DNA from: Bordetella genomosp. 11
GTDB lineage: Bacteria > Pseudomonadota > Gammaproteobacteria > Burkholderiales > Burkholderiaceae_B
Direction of reading: 5' to 3'
Length of the DNA stretch: 64,000 nucleotides
NCBI RefSeq assembly: GCF_002261215.1
Contig: NZ_NEVS01000001.1
Location: 930,001 to 994,000 of the forward strand
The notes under the pieces are model-generated. The model did no database searches, was not told the DNA's origin, and was given only the letters and a program-made list of their open reading frames with translations. Made by a program: the position numbers and the translations under genes. This document shows, piece by piece, positions 1 through 6,921 of this stretch; position 1 is the first letter of the stretch, and every line of letters starts with the position of its first letter.

Positions 1-1
1 A

Positions 2-751
2 CGCAGGGTGCACGCCGGCGCGGCCCGCGATGCGCTGGTACGCGCGCGCCGCGCCGCGCGCAATGCCGGCATCCCCGCGCTGATGGCGGAAGTCGACGGC
101 GCCGCGCGCGCGCTGCAGATCCCGGCCGCGCGCCTGGTGGCAGCCGGGGCCGAACGCCTGCTGCGGCTGGAAGAGGTGGAAGCGATACTGGGCTCGCGGT
201 CCTTCATCGTCGATGCCTGCCGCCATGTCGTCGTCGAAGGCAACACCACGGTACTGCTGGCGACGCGCCCCGTATTGTTCACCCTGGCAAGGCTGCTGGC
301 CCAGGCATGGCCGGCCGATGTCTCCCGGGACAGTCTCATCGAAACGGCGTTCCGGACGCGCCACGGCGACGAGTCGCACCGCGTGCGCCTGCGCGTGGAA
401 ATCGGCCGCCTGCGCCGCGCGCTGCAAGGCCTGGCCGGCATCGACGCCACGCCGCGCGGGTTCCAGCTGACGCCGCGCGGCGGGCGCGACGTGGTGGTCC
501 TGGCGCATCCCTCCGAAGAGCCGCACGCGGCGGTGATGGCGCTGCTGTCCGATGGCGAATCGTGGTCCAGCTCCGCGCTGGCGTTGGCGCTGGGCGCCAG
601 CCAGCGCACGGTGCAGCGCGCGCTGGAAACCCTGGCCTCGCGCGGCAAGGCCCAGGCCGCCGGGCGCGGCCGCGCGCGCCGCTGGATGGCGCCGGCGCCG
701 CCGGGCTACACGACAACCTTGTTACTCCCGCTGCCGCCCATCGTTGATTAG
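2..751 (+). CDS. Winged-helix regulator, 5' end outside window
   Basis: The reading frame is open from the left edge, so the true start lies upstream and only the last 250 or so residues are visible. In the middle is a stretch ending in VRLRVEIGRLRRAL, which resembles the recognition region of OmpR-type winged-helix domains (typically a V..H...LR..L pattern). Near the C-terminus a second helix-turn-helix-like segment (LALGASQRTVQRALETL) followed by a basic tail suggests a second DNA-binding unit. No receiver or enzymatic domain is visible. I infer a transcription regulator; its target cannot be read, although the beta-propeller gene 49 bp downstream on the same strand is a candidate. The exact family is uncertain. 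Confidence 0.7.
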   Translation, partial: RRVHAGAARDALVRARRAARNAGIPALMAEVDGAARALQIPAARLVAAGAERLLRLEEVEAILGSRSFIVDACRHVVVEGNTTVLLATRPVLFTLARLLAQAWPADVSRDSLIETAFRTRHGDESHRVRLRVEIGRLRRALQGLAGIDATPRGFQLTPRGGRDVVVLAHPSEEPHAAVMALLSDGESWSSSALALALGASQRTVQRALETLASRGKAQAAGRGRARRWMAPAPPGYTTTLLLPLPPIVD

Positions 752-799
752 CATCGGTCCATAAGAACCTATCGATTCCATGAACGAGGAGAGGACCCC

Positions 800-1423
800 A
801 TGAAACAACCTGCCCGCATCATCCGTGAATTGGGGCCCTTTCCCGGCGTCAGCGCCGTGCACGGCGTGACCTACGACGGCGAGCATGTCTGGTTCGCGTC
901 CGGGGATAAGCTGCACTGCGTGGACGCGCACAAGGGAACGACCCTGCGTACCATCGACGTCGAGGCCAATGCGGGCACCGCCTTCGACGGCAAGCATATT
1001 TTCCAGATCGCGGGCGACCGGATCCAGAAAATCGATCCGCGGACGGGGCATGTATCCGGCGCCATTCCGGCGCCGCCGGGCTGCTCCGGAATGGCATGGG
1101 CCGAGGGTTTCCTTTGGATCGCGCAGTATCGCGAGCGCAAAATCCATCAACTCGATCCCGCAACGGGGAAGATCCTGCGCACCATCGAGTCCAATCGCTT
1201 CGTCACGGGCGTGACCTGGCTGGATGGCGAGCTGTGGCACGGCACCTGGGAGGGCGACGCCAGCGACCTGCGGAAAATCGATGCCGCCACGGGCGAGGTG
1301 CTTACCCAGCTGGATCTGCCCGCCGGCACCGGCGTGTCCGGACTGGAGGCCGATGGGCGGGATTTGTTGTATTGCGGCGGCGGCAACAGCGGGACGATAC
1401 GAGTAGTGCGCCGCCCGGAGTGA
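800..1423 (+). CDS. YncE/glutamine-cyclotransferase-like beta-propeller protein
   Basis: A 207-residue protein made of about five short repeats of the form (Y/F/L)DG-hydrophobic-W/F, for example YDGEHVWFAS, FDGKHIFQIA, LDGELWHGTW and ADGRDLLYCG, spaced 40 to 45 residues apart. This is the blade pattern of YncE/SMP-30-like beta-propellers. No signal peptide is present, so it is probably cytoplasmic. A good ribosome binding site (GAGGAGAGG) lies just upstream of the ATG. The length is shorter than a classical six- or seven-bladed propeller. No catalytic residues can be assigned, so I give no enzymatic function; related proteins are usually annotated as hypothetical or as glutamine cyclotransferase-like. 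Confidence 0.8.
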   Translation: MKQPARIIRELGPFPGVSAVHGVTYDGEHVWFASGDKLHCVDAHKGTTLRTIDVEANAGTAFDGKHIFQIAGDRIQKIDPRTGHVSGAIPAPPGCSGMAWAEGFLWIAQYRERKIHQLDPATGKILRTIESNRFVTGVTWLDGELWHGTWEGDASDLRKIDAATGEVLTQLDLPAGTGVSGLEADGRDLLYCGGGNSGTIRVVRRPE

Positions 1424-1431
1424 TAACGGCG

Positions 1432-1468
1432 GCCGGCCCCGCCCGGTGAGGAATGGATCGGGGCCGGC
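1432..1468. terminator. Bidirectional stem between convergent genes
   Basis: Perfect 10-bp inverted repeat GCCGGCCCCG / CGGGGCCGGC with a 17-nt loop, placed between the stop of the beta-propeller gene and the stop of the convergent esterase gene. No T-run follows on either strand, so a terminator role is inferred from position and stem strength only. Confidence 0.45.
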
Positions 1469-1482
1469 GACGCGCGGGACGC

Positions 1483-2523
1483 TTAACGCAGGCGGATACG
1501 GATCTCGTTGGCCATCTGCGTCAGCGCGGTGCGCGTGACGGCATCGTCGGCCAGGGCGTTGAGCAGGCCATAGTCATGGATGGTGCCGTTGTAGCGGGTA
1601 ACCGTGACTTCGTTGCCGGCGGCATCCAGTTTGGCGCCGTAGGCTTCGCCCTCGTCGCGCAGCACATCGAACTGGGCGACCTGGACCAGCGCCGGGGGCA
1701 GGCCTTTCAGGTCCTGCAGCGATGCGCGCAGGGGCGAGGCGTACTTGTCGTTGCGCTGCGCTTCGTCCCGCGTATAGGCGTCCCAGAACCAGCGCATCAT
1801 CGAACGGCTCAGGAAGTAGCCGTTGGCGTATTCCTTGTACGAGCCCGTGTTGAAGTTGTGATCGGTGACGGGCCACAACAGGCCCTGGAAGCGAATGGCC
1901 GGGCCTTGGCGGTCCTTCGCCATCAGGCTGACCACGGCCGCCATGTTGCCGCCCACGCTATTGCCCACCACCGCCAGGCGGCTGCCGTCGACGTTGATCT
2001 CCTGGCCGTGCTGCGCGACCCACTTGGTCGCGGCGTAGGCCTGGTTGATGGCCACGGGGTAGTGCGCCTCTGGCGAAGGCGTGTAGTTGACGAATACCGC
2101 CACGGCGCCCGACTGCACCACCAGGTCGCGCACCAGTCGCTGGTGCGTGGGGTAATCGCCCAGGATCCAGCCACCGCCATGGAAGAACATGAACACCGGC
2201 AAAGTTCCCGTGGCGCCGGCCGGACGCACGATCGTCAGGGGTACGGTCAGGCCATCCTGTGTGATGGTTTTCTCGGACACCTCGATGCCGGACAGATCCA
2301 CCTTCACGCTTTCCTGCGCGCCGACCAGCACCGCGCGGGCTTTCTGCGGCGACAGGGTTTCTATGGCCGGTCCCTTGCTGCCATTCAATACCCGCAGGAA
2401 ATCGGCCACCTTGGTGTCGGGATGAGGCTTGGCATTGTCGCTGCCCGCGGTGCCCGCCGCGACGGCGGCGGTGGAGAGGCTGGCAACCAGGCCGGCGAGG
2501 ATCAGTTTCTTGAAGGCTTTCAT
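1483..2523 (-). CDS. Secreted alpha/beta-hydrolase esterase (HSL family)
   Basis: A 346-residue carboxylesterase of the hormone-sensitive-lipase group. Residues 1 to about 23 form a signal peptide ending in AVAA, so the protein is exported. The oxyanion-hole motif HGGGW starts at H115, the nucleophile elbow is GNSVGG with Ser189, and Asp286 (FDVLRDEG) and His316 (TIHDYG) complete the expected triad. A clear ribosome binding site (CGGAGAAACACC) precedes the ATG. Directly upstream lies a palindrome identical in architecture to one in front of the neighbouring tetR gene, so I infer TetR repression relieved by a ligand, perhaps the ester or its product. The natural substrate is not readable from sequence. 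Confidence 0.93.
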   Translation of the reverse strand: MKAFKKLILAGLVASLSTAAVAAGTAGSDNAKPHPDTKVADFLRVLNGSKGPAIETLSPQKARAVLVGAQESVKVDLSGIEVSEKTITQDGLTVPLTIVRPAGATGTLPVFMFFHGGGWILGDYPTHQRLVRDLVVQSGAVAVFVNYTPSPEAHYPVAINQAYAATKWVAQHGQEINVDGSRLAVVGNSVGGNMAAVVSLMAKDRQGPAIRFQGLLWPVTDHNFNTGSYKEYANGYFLSRSMMRWFWDAYTRDEAQRNDKYASPLRASLQDLKGLPPALVQVAQFDVLRDEGEAYGAKLDAAGNEVTVTRYNGTIHDYGLLNALADDAVTRTALTQMANEIRIRLR

Positions 2524-2547
2524 GGTGTTTCTCCGTGGGTCAAGAAA

Positions 2548-2567
2548 TCTATCTATCTATAGATAGA
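2548..2567. promoter_or_regulatory. TetR operator-like palindrome, esterase promoter
   Basis: TCTATCT-N6-AGATAGA, 20 bp, 25 bp upstream of the esterase start. Its core (2552-2567) is a perfect 16-bp palindrome, TCTATCTATAGATAGA. The same TCTATCT-N6-AGATAGA arrangement occurs at 3245-3264 before the tetR gene. Two identical half-site pairs with identical spacing in this small locus strongly suggest the binding site of the TetR protein encoded between them. Confidence 0.75.
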
Positions 2568-2578
2568 CAAAGGGGTTG

Positions 2579-2602
2579 AAAAAAACCTCGCATTAAGCGA
2601 GG
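2579..2602 (-). terminator. Rho-independent terminator of tetR
   Basis: On the minus strand a CCTCGC / GCGAGG stem with an ATTAA-type 5-nt loop is followed by seven consecutive T residues. It lies 46 bp beyond the tetR stop and just upstream of the esterase promoter, so it separates the two transcription units that run in the same direction. Confidence 0.85.
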
Positions 2603-2647
2603 CCGGTACGCCGGCTCGCGTACCGTGGGCCAAATCCGTGCGGGCGG

Positions 2648-3235
2648 TTATTTCGCCCGGCGGTCTTTCTTGTGTTCGCCTTGCCGTACGCTGGCGACCA
2701 CATCCTGCAATCTTGCCTTGGACCCGAACAGCCGCGCCGCCAGCACGCTGCCCTGGAAGGCGGCATACAGCGCGCGCGCGGCGGATCCGAGATCGCCGCT
2801 GACGCGCAGCGTGCCATCGTCGCGGCCCCGCGCAAGCACGCCCTCCAGCCAACGTTCGTTAGCCCGGAAGAACCCCTGCACAGCGCTGCGGACGTTCTCT
2901 GGCAGCGACGCGATGTCCGAGGCGAGCATGCCGCACAGGCAGATGCGGTCGCCATCGTGCATCAACATCCCGAAGGCCTGCGCGTAGGCTTCCAGCTGGC
3001 GCGCGGCGGACTGCGCGTCGTCGATGGCGCGCACCTGGGCAAGCACTTCCGTGCTGTAGCGGTTGACGGCCTCCAGCACCAGGTCTTCCTTGGTGGGAAA
3101 GTAGTAGTGGATGCTGGACGTCTTTACGCCAACCAGCGTCGCAAGGTCTCGGTAGCTGAAGCCGTTGTACCCGCGGGTCATCAGTAGCACCCTGGCATGG
3201 TTCAACAGCTGTTCGCGGACGGTCGTCGTTTCCAT
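2648..3235 (-). CDS. TetR/AcrR family repressor
   Basis: A 195-residue regulator beginning METTTVREQLLNHA. The N-terminal 60 residues are a TetR helix-turn-helix (YNGFSYRDLATLVGVKTSSIHYYFPTKEDLV). The C-terminal ligand domain has a CLCGMLASD segment seen in many TetR/AcrR proteins. The frame is open further upstream, but the operator-like palindrome at 3245-3264 abuts an alternative ATG at 3244, so I place the start at 3235 (or 3244). It is followed by a terminator at 2579-2602 and then by the esterase gene. Matching palindromes in front of both genes suggest it represses itself and the esterase. The inducing ligand is unknown. Confidence 0.9.
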   Translation of the reverse strand: METTTVREQLLNHARVLLMTRGYNGFSYRDLATLVGVKTSSIHYYFPTKEDLVLEAVNRYSTEVLAQVRAIDDAQSAARQLEAYAQAFGMLMHDGDRICLCGMLASDIASLPENVRSAVQGFFRANERWLEGVLARGRDDGTLRVSGDLGSAARALYAAFQGSVLAARLFGSKARLQDVVASVRQGEHKKDRRAK

Positions 3236-3244
3236 GGAAGGCAT

Positions 3245-3264
3245 TCTATCTACTGACAGATAGA
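3245..3264. promoter_or_regulatory. TetR operator-like palindrome, tetR promoter
   Basis: TCTATCT-N6-AGATAGA, 20 bp, directly upstream of the tetR start region. It has the same arms and the same 6-bp spacer as the site at 2548-2567, with a different spacer sequence. This is as expected for an autoregulatory TetR operator. Confidence 0.72.
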
Positions 3265-3436
3265 TAACGCAAGCTTTTTCTTTTTGGGCAATGCATGCGA
3301 TGTTGGGGGCCCGCGTCCGCCGCGGCACAGCACTTGCTCTATCCGGACCGCGGTGCGGCATAGGGCCGCACCCGCGCCACGGCCTCCTCGTTCATTGCAA
3401 GAGGAAGGCCGGGTGCCAAATCATGAGGAGAAGTAT

Positions 3437-3796
3437 ATGAACGCCATGAAGCCGGTTCTCGCAAGTGCCCTGATCGCCCTGTCCGCCTTTTCCGTGGGTG
3501 CCCACGCCGAAAGCGCGAAAGAGAAGGCCATCGATGCCCAGTATCGCGCCGACCAGAAGAAGTGCGATGGCATGAAGGGCAATGACAAGGACGTCTGCGA
3601 GCAGCAGGCCAAGGCCACCCGCGAGAAGGCCAAGGCGGACGAGAAGGCGGGCAAGGAGCAGGCCGAAGCCCGCCACGATGCCAACAAGGACAAGCGTGAC
3701 GCCGACTACAAGGTCGCCAAGGAAAAGTGCGATGCCATGAGCGGCAACGCCAAGGACGCGTGCATGGCCGACGCCAAGGCCAAATATGGCAAGTAA
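3437..3796 (+). CDS. Periplasmic helical protein with two Cys-paired repeats
   Basis: A 119-residue protein with a signal peptide (cleavage expected after SVGAHA) followed by an almost entirely charged, Lys/Ala/Asp/Glu-rich helical sequence. Two repeats carry the same signature: CDGMKGNDKDVC near residue 35 and CDAMSGNAKDAC near residue 97, each a C-x10-C pair with a GN.KD turn. This looks like two helix-turn-helix hairpins held by disulfides and joined by a long charged helix. The start is the ATG preceded by GAGGAGAAG. I do not recognise a functional family; similar short proteins are often loosely labelled TolA-like or cell-envelope proteins. A strong stem-loop follows at 3820-3853. Confidence 0.85.
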   Translation: MNAMKPVLASALIALSAFSVGAHAESAKEKAIDAQYRADQKKCDGMKGNDKDVCEQQAKATREKAKADEKAGKEQAEARHDANKDKRDADYKVAKEKCDAMSGNAKDACMADAKAKYGK

Positions 3797-3819
3797 ACGC
3801 GCACCGGCCAGCCGGTGAT

Positions 3820-3853
3820 GGACGGGGCGCGCGGGCAGCCGCGCGCCCCGTCC
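3820..3853 (+). terminator. Strong stem-loop terminator
   Basis: A perfect 15-bp stem (GGACGGGGCGCGCGG at 3820-3834 pairing with 3839-3853) with a 4-nt loop, 23 bp after the stop of the periplasmic helical protein gene. It lacks a long T-run but is very stable. Confidence 0.65.
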
Positions 3854-3957
3854 GTTCGTCAGGCAAGGACCTTATCGCAGGCGCGACGGCACGGCCCGCT
3901 TGATCCAAGGCGATTTTTATTGAATGATCGCGGCGATATTCATCATCGGGCTTTCCC

Positions 3958-4845
3958 TTGCGCCAATTGCCTCCGCTCGCCGCTGTGCGGGCTTTCGAAG
4001 CCGTCGCCCGTACCGGATCGGTGACTCGCGCCGCCGAAGAACTGTGCCGCACGCATGGCGCGGTCAGCCGCCATCTGCGCCTGCTGCATGAACACGCCGG
4101 CGTCGCGCTGTTCGAAAAGGACGGGACCGGCCTGCGGTTGACGCAGGCCGGCAGCGATTTCCACGTGGCCGTGCGGTCGGTGTTCGACCAGCTGGAGCAA
4201 GCCTACGATAGGCTGGGCCGCCACGCGCGCGGCCCGGGCCTGCACGTGGCCTGCAGCGCGACTTTCGCCATGCGCTGGCTGGTGCCGCAACTGGCGGCGT
4301 TCTACCGGGCGCATCCGGACATCCGCATCCGCCTGTCCATGACGTCCGCCCGCGAAATGCGCAACGAGGGCGCCGATCTGCTGCTGGCCTGGGATCTTTC
4401 CGGCTATAGCGACGCGGACCGCCGCCGCGCGCTCCCGCTGGCGCCGGTAAGCTTCGCCGCGGTGTGCACGCCGGATTACGCGAAACTGCCCCCGCGCAAG
4501 CGTGCGCGCATCGCGCATGAATACACCTCCAGCGCCTGGGATCAGTGGGAAGCGAAGACGGGCCGGTCCGTCGCGCGCGGCGACACGCTGGCTTTCCCGC
4601 ATACCCACCTTTGTATCGAGGCCGCGCTGTCGGGCCTGGGCGTGGCATTGGTCGAACAACGCCTGATCGCGCGCGAACTCGGCGAAGGGCGGCTGGTCGC
4701 GCCGTTTGGCACGGTGGCGTTCGACGGCGGTCTATGCGCCTTGCCGGCTGCCGGGCGTACCCTTGCGCCGCAGGCCGACGCATTTATCGATTGGCTGCGC
4801 GCGTCGTTGCACGCGAGCGACGCCGGCGCTGCGTCCCGCCGGTAA
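3958..4845 (+). CDS. LysR family regulator, GcvA-like
   Basis: A 295-residue LysR-type regulator starting with a TTG codon (MRQLPPLAAVRAFEAVARTGS...), which matches the usual start of GcvA-like members. An in-frame stop at 3925 and the lack of any ATG or GTG in between support the TTG. The helix-turn-helix covers residues 5 to 65 (VTRAAEELCRTHGAVSRHL); the LysR substrate-binding domain follows, with the typical C-terminal GLGVALVEQRLIARELGEGRLVAPF segment. Neighbours do not show an obvious target operon; the gene faces a 322-bp intergenic region with structured RNA potential. The effector is unknown. Confidence 0.88.
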   Translation: MRQLPPLAAVRAFEAVARTGSVTRAAEELCRTHGAVSRHLRLLHEHAGVALFEKDGTGLRLTQAGSDFHVAVRSVFDQLEQAYDRLGRHARGPGLHVACSATFAMRWLVPQLAAFYRAHPDIRIRLSMTSAREMRNEGADLLLAWDLSGYSDADRRRALPLAPVSFAAVCTPDYAKLPPRKRARIAHEYTSSAWDQWEAKTGRSVARGDTLAFPHTHLCIEAALSGLGVALVEQRLIARELGEGRLVAPFGTVAFDGGLCALPAAGRTLAPQADAFIDWLRASLHASDAGAASRR

Positions 4846-5006
4846 GGTTTGCCACGCGTCGACATGCCAGGGTAAGCTCGCCACCATACCTGGACACGCT
4901 GCGGCAGGAACGTTTCCCGCGAGCCCGCCATCCATGCCGGCAAAATCCCGACACCGCAAGTGAATACATCCATCATCGGCATCCCCGCCGCCTTCGCTTT
5001 CCGACG

Positions 5007-5108
5007 AATCACTCGACGCCGACGTTGAGTGGTTTCATGCCGTTCGATTGCCGCTGATCCGGCGATCCACCCTGAAGGCCACGACATCCCCGTGGCCTTT
5101 GCGTTTTT
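5007..5108 (+). ncRNA. Candidate structured small RNA or leader
   Basis: Three stem-loops lie in tandem. Stem 1 pairs 5007-5018 with 5023-5034 over 12 bp with a CCGA loop and includes two G-U pairs. Stem 2 pairs 5046-5053 with 5060-5067 over 8 bp with one G-U pair. Stem 3 is the terminator-like 5075-5099 stem followed by TTTTT at 5104-5108. All three G-U pairs can only form in plus-strand RNA (they would be A-C on the complement), which gives a strand-specific signal. The 5' end and promoter are not identified. It may be an independent sRNA or a leader of the broken ypeA-like gene downstream. I do not recognise a known family. Confidence 0.4.
5075..5108 (+). terminator. Rho-independent terminator
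   Basis: A 9-bp perfect stem AAGGCCACG / CGTGGCCTT with a 7-nt loop, followed by T-G-C-G and TTTTT. It lies 230 bp past the LysR stop, too far to be an ordinary LysR terminator, and about 60 bp before the next gene. It therefore ends either a long 3' UTR or a separate small RNA. Confidence 0.75.
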
Positions 5109-5167
5109 CTATCTGCCCATGCGGTGATGTCCCCGGCCTTCGTTCCCTACCTTCAAGGAGCGCAAGC

Positions 5168-5619
5168 ATGCATCACCCCGATCTCGACATCCGGCCCTAC
5201 CAGTCGCGCGACGAAGCTGCGTTATCCAGCTTTGGCACGCCTGCGGGCTGACCCGTCCATGGAACGACCCGCACAGGGACATCGCGCGCAAGCTGACGGT
5301 GCAGCCCGAATGGTTCCTGGTGGGAACGGTCGGCGATCGCGTCGTCGCCTCGGTCATGGCCGGCTACGACGGCCATCGCGGATGGATCAACTACCTTTCG
5401 GTCGACCCAGCCTGCCGCAAGCGCGGCTACGGCAAGGCGCTTATCGATGCGGTGGAACAGCGGTTTATCCAGGCCGGCTGCCCCAAGATCAATCTGCTGA
5501 TACGCGGCGACAACCAGGCGGTGCAGGACTTCTACCGCGTGCTGGGGTTCAGGCAGGACGATGTGATCAGCTACGGCAAACGGTTGATTCCGGATACGCG
5601 GGAACAGGCCGTGGGCTGA
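5168..5619 (+). pseudogene. ypeA: YpeA-type GNAT acetyltransferase, frameshifted
   Basis: The start MHHPDLDIRPYQSRDEAA reads well for about 18 residues, then the frame breaks. Shifting by one base at about 5219-5222 restores a continuous protein: QLWHACGLTRPWNDPHRDIARK, then ASVMAGYDGHRGWINYLSV, the acetyl-CoA loop RKRGYGKALIDAVE, and CPKINLLIRGDNQAVQDFYRVLGF. This order matches the YpeA family of N-acetyltransferases from end to end. One missing G (GCG-GTT read as GCGTT) explains the break. The ribosome binding site AAGGAG is intact and the downstream part is undamaged, so either the mutation is recent or it is a sequencing error. Confidence 0.82.
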
Positions 5620-5644
5620 TGGGCTTGGTAGCGCTGTCCTGGCG

Positions 5645-5662
5645 CCGCCCCGGAAGGGGCGG
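5645..5662. terminator. Short GC stem after ypeA
   Basis: CCGCCCC-GGAA-GGGGCGG, a 7-bp stem with a GGAA tetraloop 25 bp after the ypeA-like stop. No T-run follows, so termination is inferred only. Confidence 0.4.
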
Positions 5663-5825
5663 AACGCCGGGGCATCGCTTTACTGGTCCAACCAATTTGC
5701 CGGCCCCCTGGGCAGTCACGATACTCCACGTTTTTCGCCGGAGCGCGCGATGGAAGACGCGCCTCCGGCTCTTGCGCGCGTCCTCGCGATAGGTGTGCGC
5801 GCCACCCATAACGCGGAGACCTTCC

Positions 5826-6827
5826 ATGCAACCGATCGCCCATTCGTCCTTATCGCGCCGCAGCATGCTGCTCGGCGGTGCCGCTCTGGCGGCAATGTCC
5901 GGCCTGGCCGGCACCGCGCGCGCGGCGGACTGGCCCGACAAGCCCCTGCGCCTGATCGTTCCTTTCCCGCCCGGCGGCACCACCGATTTCGTGACGCGCC
6001 TGATCGGGACCAAGGTGGGACAGAGCGTCGGCCAGGCGGCCATCGTCGAAAACAAGCCCGGTGCCGGCACGGTGATCGGCGTCGATTTCGTGGCGAAGTC
6101 GGCGCCGGACGGTTACTCGTATGTCTGCGTGGCGGGCAGCTTTTGTGTCAACAGCGTGCTGGTCAAGCATCTGCCTTATGACAGCCTGCGCGACCTGCGG
6201 CCCGTGGCGATGATGGGCGCGTCCGACCAGGCGCTGGCGGTGTATCCGGGCAGCGGCCTGAAGAGCCTGGCCGACCTGAAGAAGGCCGCGCTGGCCAATC
6301 CGGGCAAGCTCAGCTACGGCTCGTTCGGCGTGGGCACGACACCGCATCTGGCGGGAGAGATGCTGAAGCAGCAGATGGGCGGCCTGGATATCACCCATAT
6401 CCCCTACAAGGGCCAGGGGCCGGCGCTGACCGATTTGCTGGGCGGCCATACCACCATGATGTTCGGTACCTGGCTGGACTTGCGCGATCTGGTCCAGGCC
6501 GGCAAGCTGGTCGTGCTGGGCATGGCCACGGATAAGCGTTCGCGCTTCGCGCCGGACGTGCCGACGATGCGCGAACAGGGCTACGACATCGTTTCCGCGA
6601 CGTGGGCGGGCCTGCTGGCGCCGGCAAAGACGCCCGACGACGTGGTGATGCGGATGAACCAGGAAGTGAACAAGGCGCTGGCGCTGCCGGATGTGATCGC
6701 CGCGTTCGACAAGAACAGCACGGAGGCGATGCCCGGCACGCCGCAGCAGTTCGCGGCGTACATCCAGAGCGAAATCGCGAAGTACAGGAAGGTGATCGAA
6801 ACCGCCCATATCTCGGCGCAAGGCTGA
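5826..6827 (+). CDS. TTT-family (TctC/Bug) solute receptor 1
   Basis: A 333-residue extracytoplasmic receptor of the tripartite tricarboxylate transporter family. The N-terminus SRRSMLLGGAALAAM followed by ARAAD suggests Tat-dependent export. The family signature begins WPDKPLRLIVPFPPGGTTD and continues with ENKPGAGTVIG, KSAPDGY and HIPYKGQGPAL. The start chosen is the ATG behind GGAGACC rather than an upstream in-frame ATG. It lies 94 bp before a leuC/leuD pair on the same strand, so its ligand is probably a di- or tricarboxylate related to malate or isopropylmalate. No TctA or TctB gene is nearby. A short 6-bp stem (6829-6843) directly follows the stop. Confidence 0.93.
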   Translation: MQPIAHSSLSRRSMLLGGAALAAMSGLAGTARAADWPDKPLRLIVPFPPGGTTDFVTRLIGTKVGQSVGQAAIVENKPGAGTVIGVDFVAKSAPDGYSYVCVAGSFCVNSVLVKHLPYDSLRDLRPVAMMGASDQALAVYPGSGLKSLADLKKAALANPGKLSYGSFGVGTTPHLAGEMLKQQMGGLDITHIPYKGQGPALTDLLGGHTTMMFGTWLDLRDLVQAGKLVVLGMATDKRSRFAPDVPTMREQGYDIVSATWAGLLAPAKTPDDVVMRMNQEVNKALALPDVIAAFDKNSTEAMPGTPQQFAAYIQSEIAKYRKVIETAHISAQG

Positions 6828-6921
6828 ACGCGCCGCCGGCGCGGGATCCGGCCGCGAGGCATGCAAGGACGGCTTCCGGAGCGTGGCCTCCGGGACCGCC
6901 ATACCTATCGAGGAAAGAAAC

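Larger units (their letters stand above)
4846..5167. other. Gene-free stretch with stem-loops
   Basis: No credible protein-coding frame is seen between the LysR stop and the ypeA-like start. The second half (5007-5108) holds three consecutive stem-loops, the last with a T-run, described separately as an RNA candidate. The first half shows no motif I can support. The ribosome binding site AAGGAG for the next gene lies at the right end. Confidence 0.6.
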
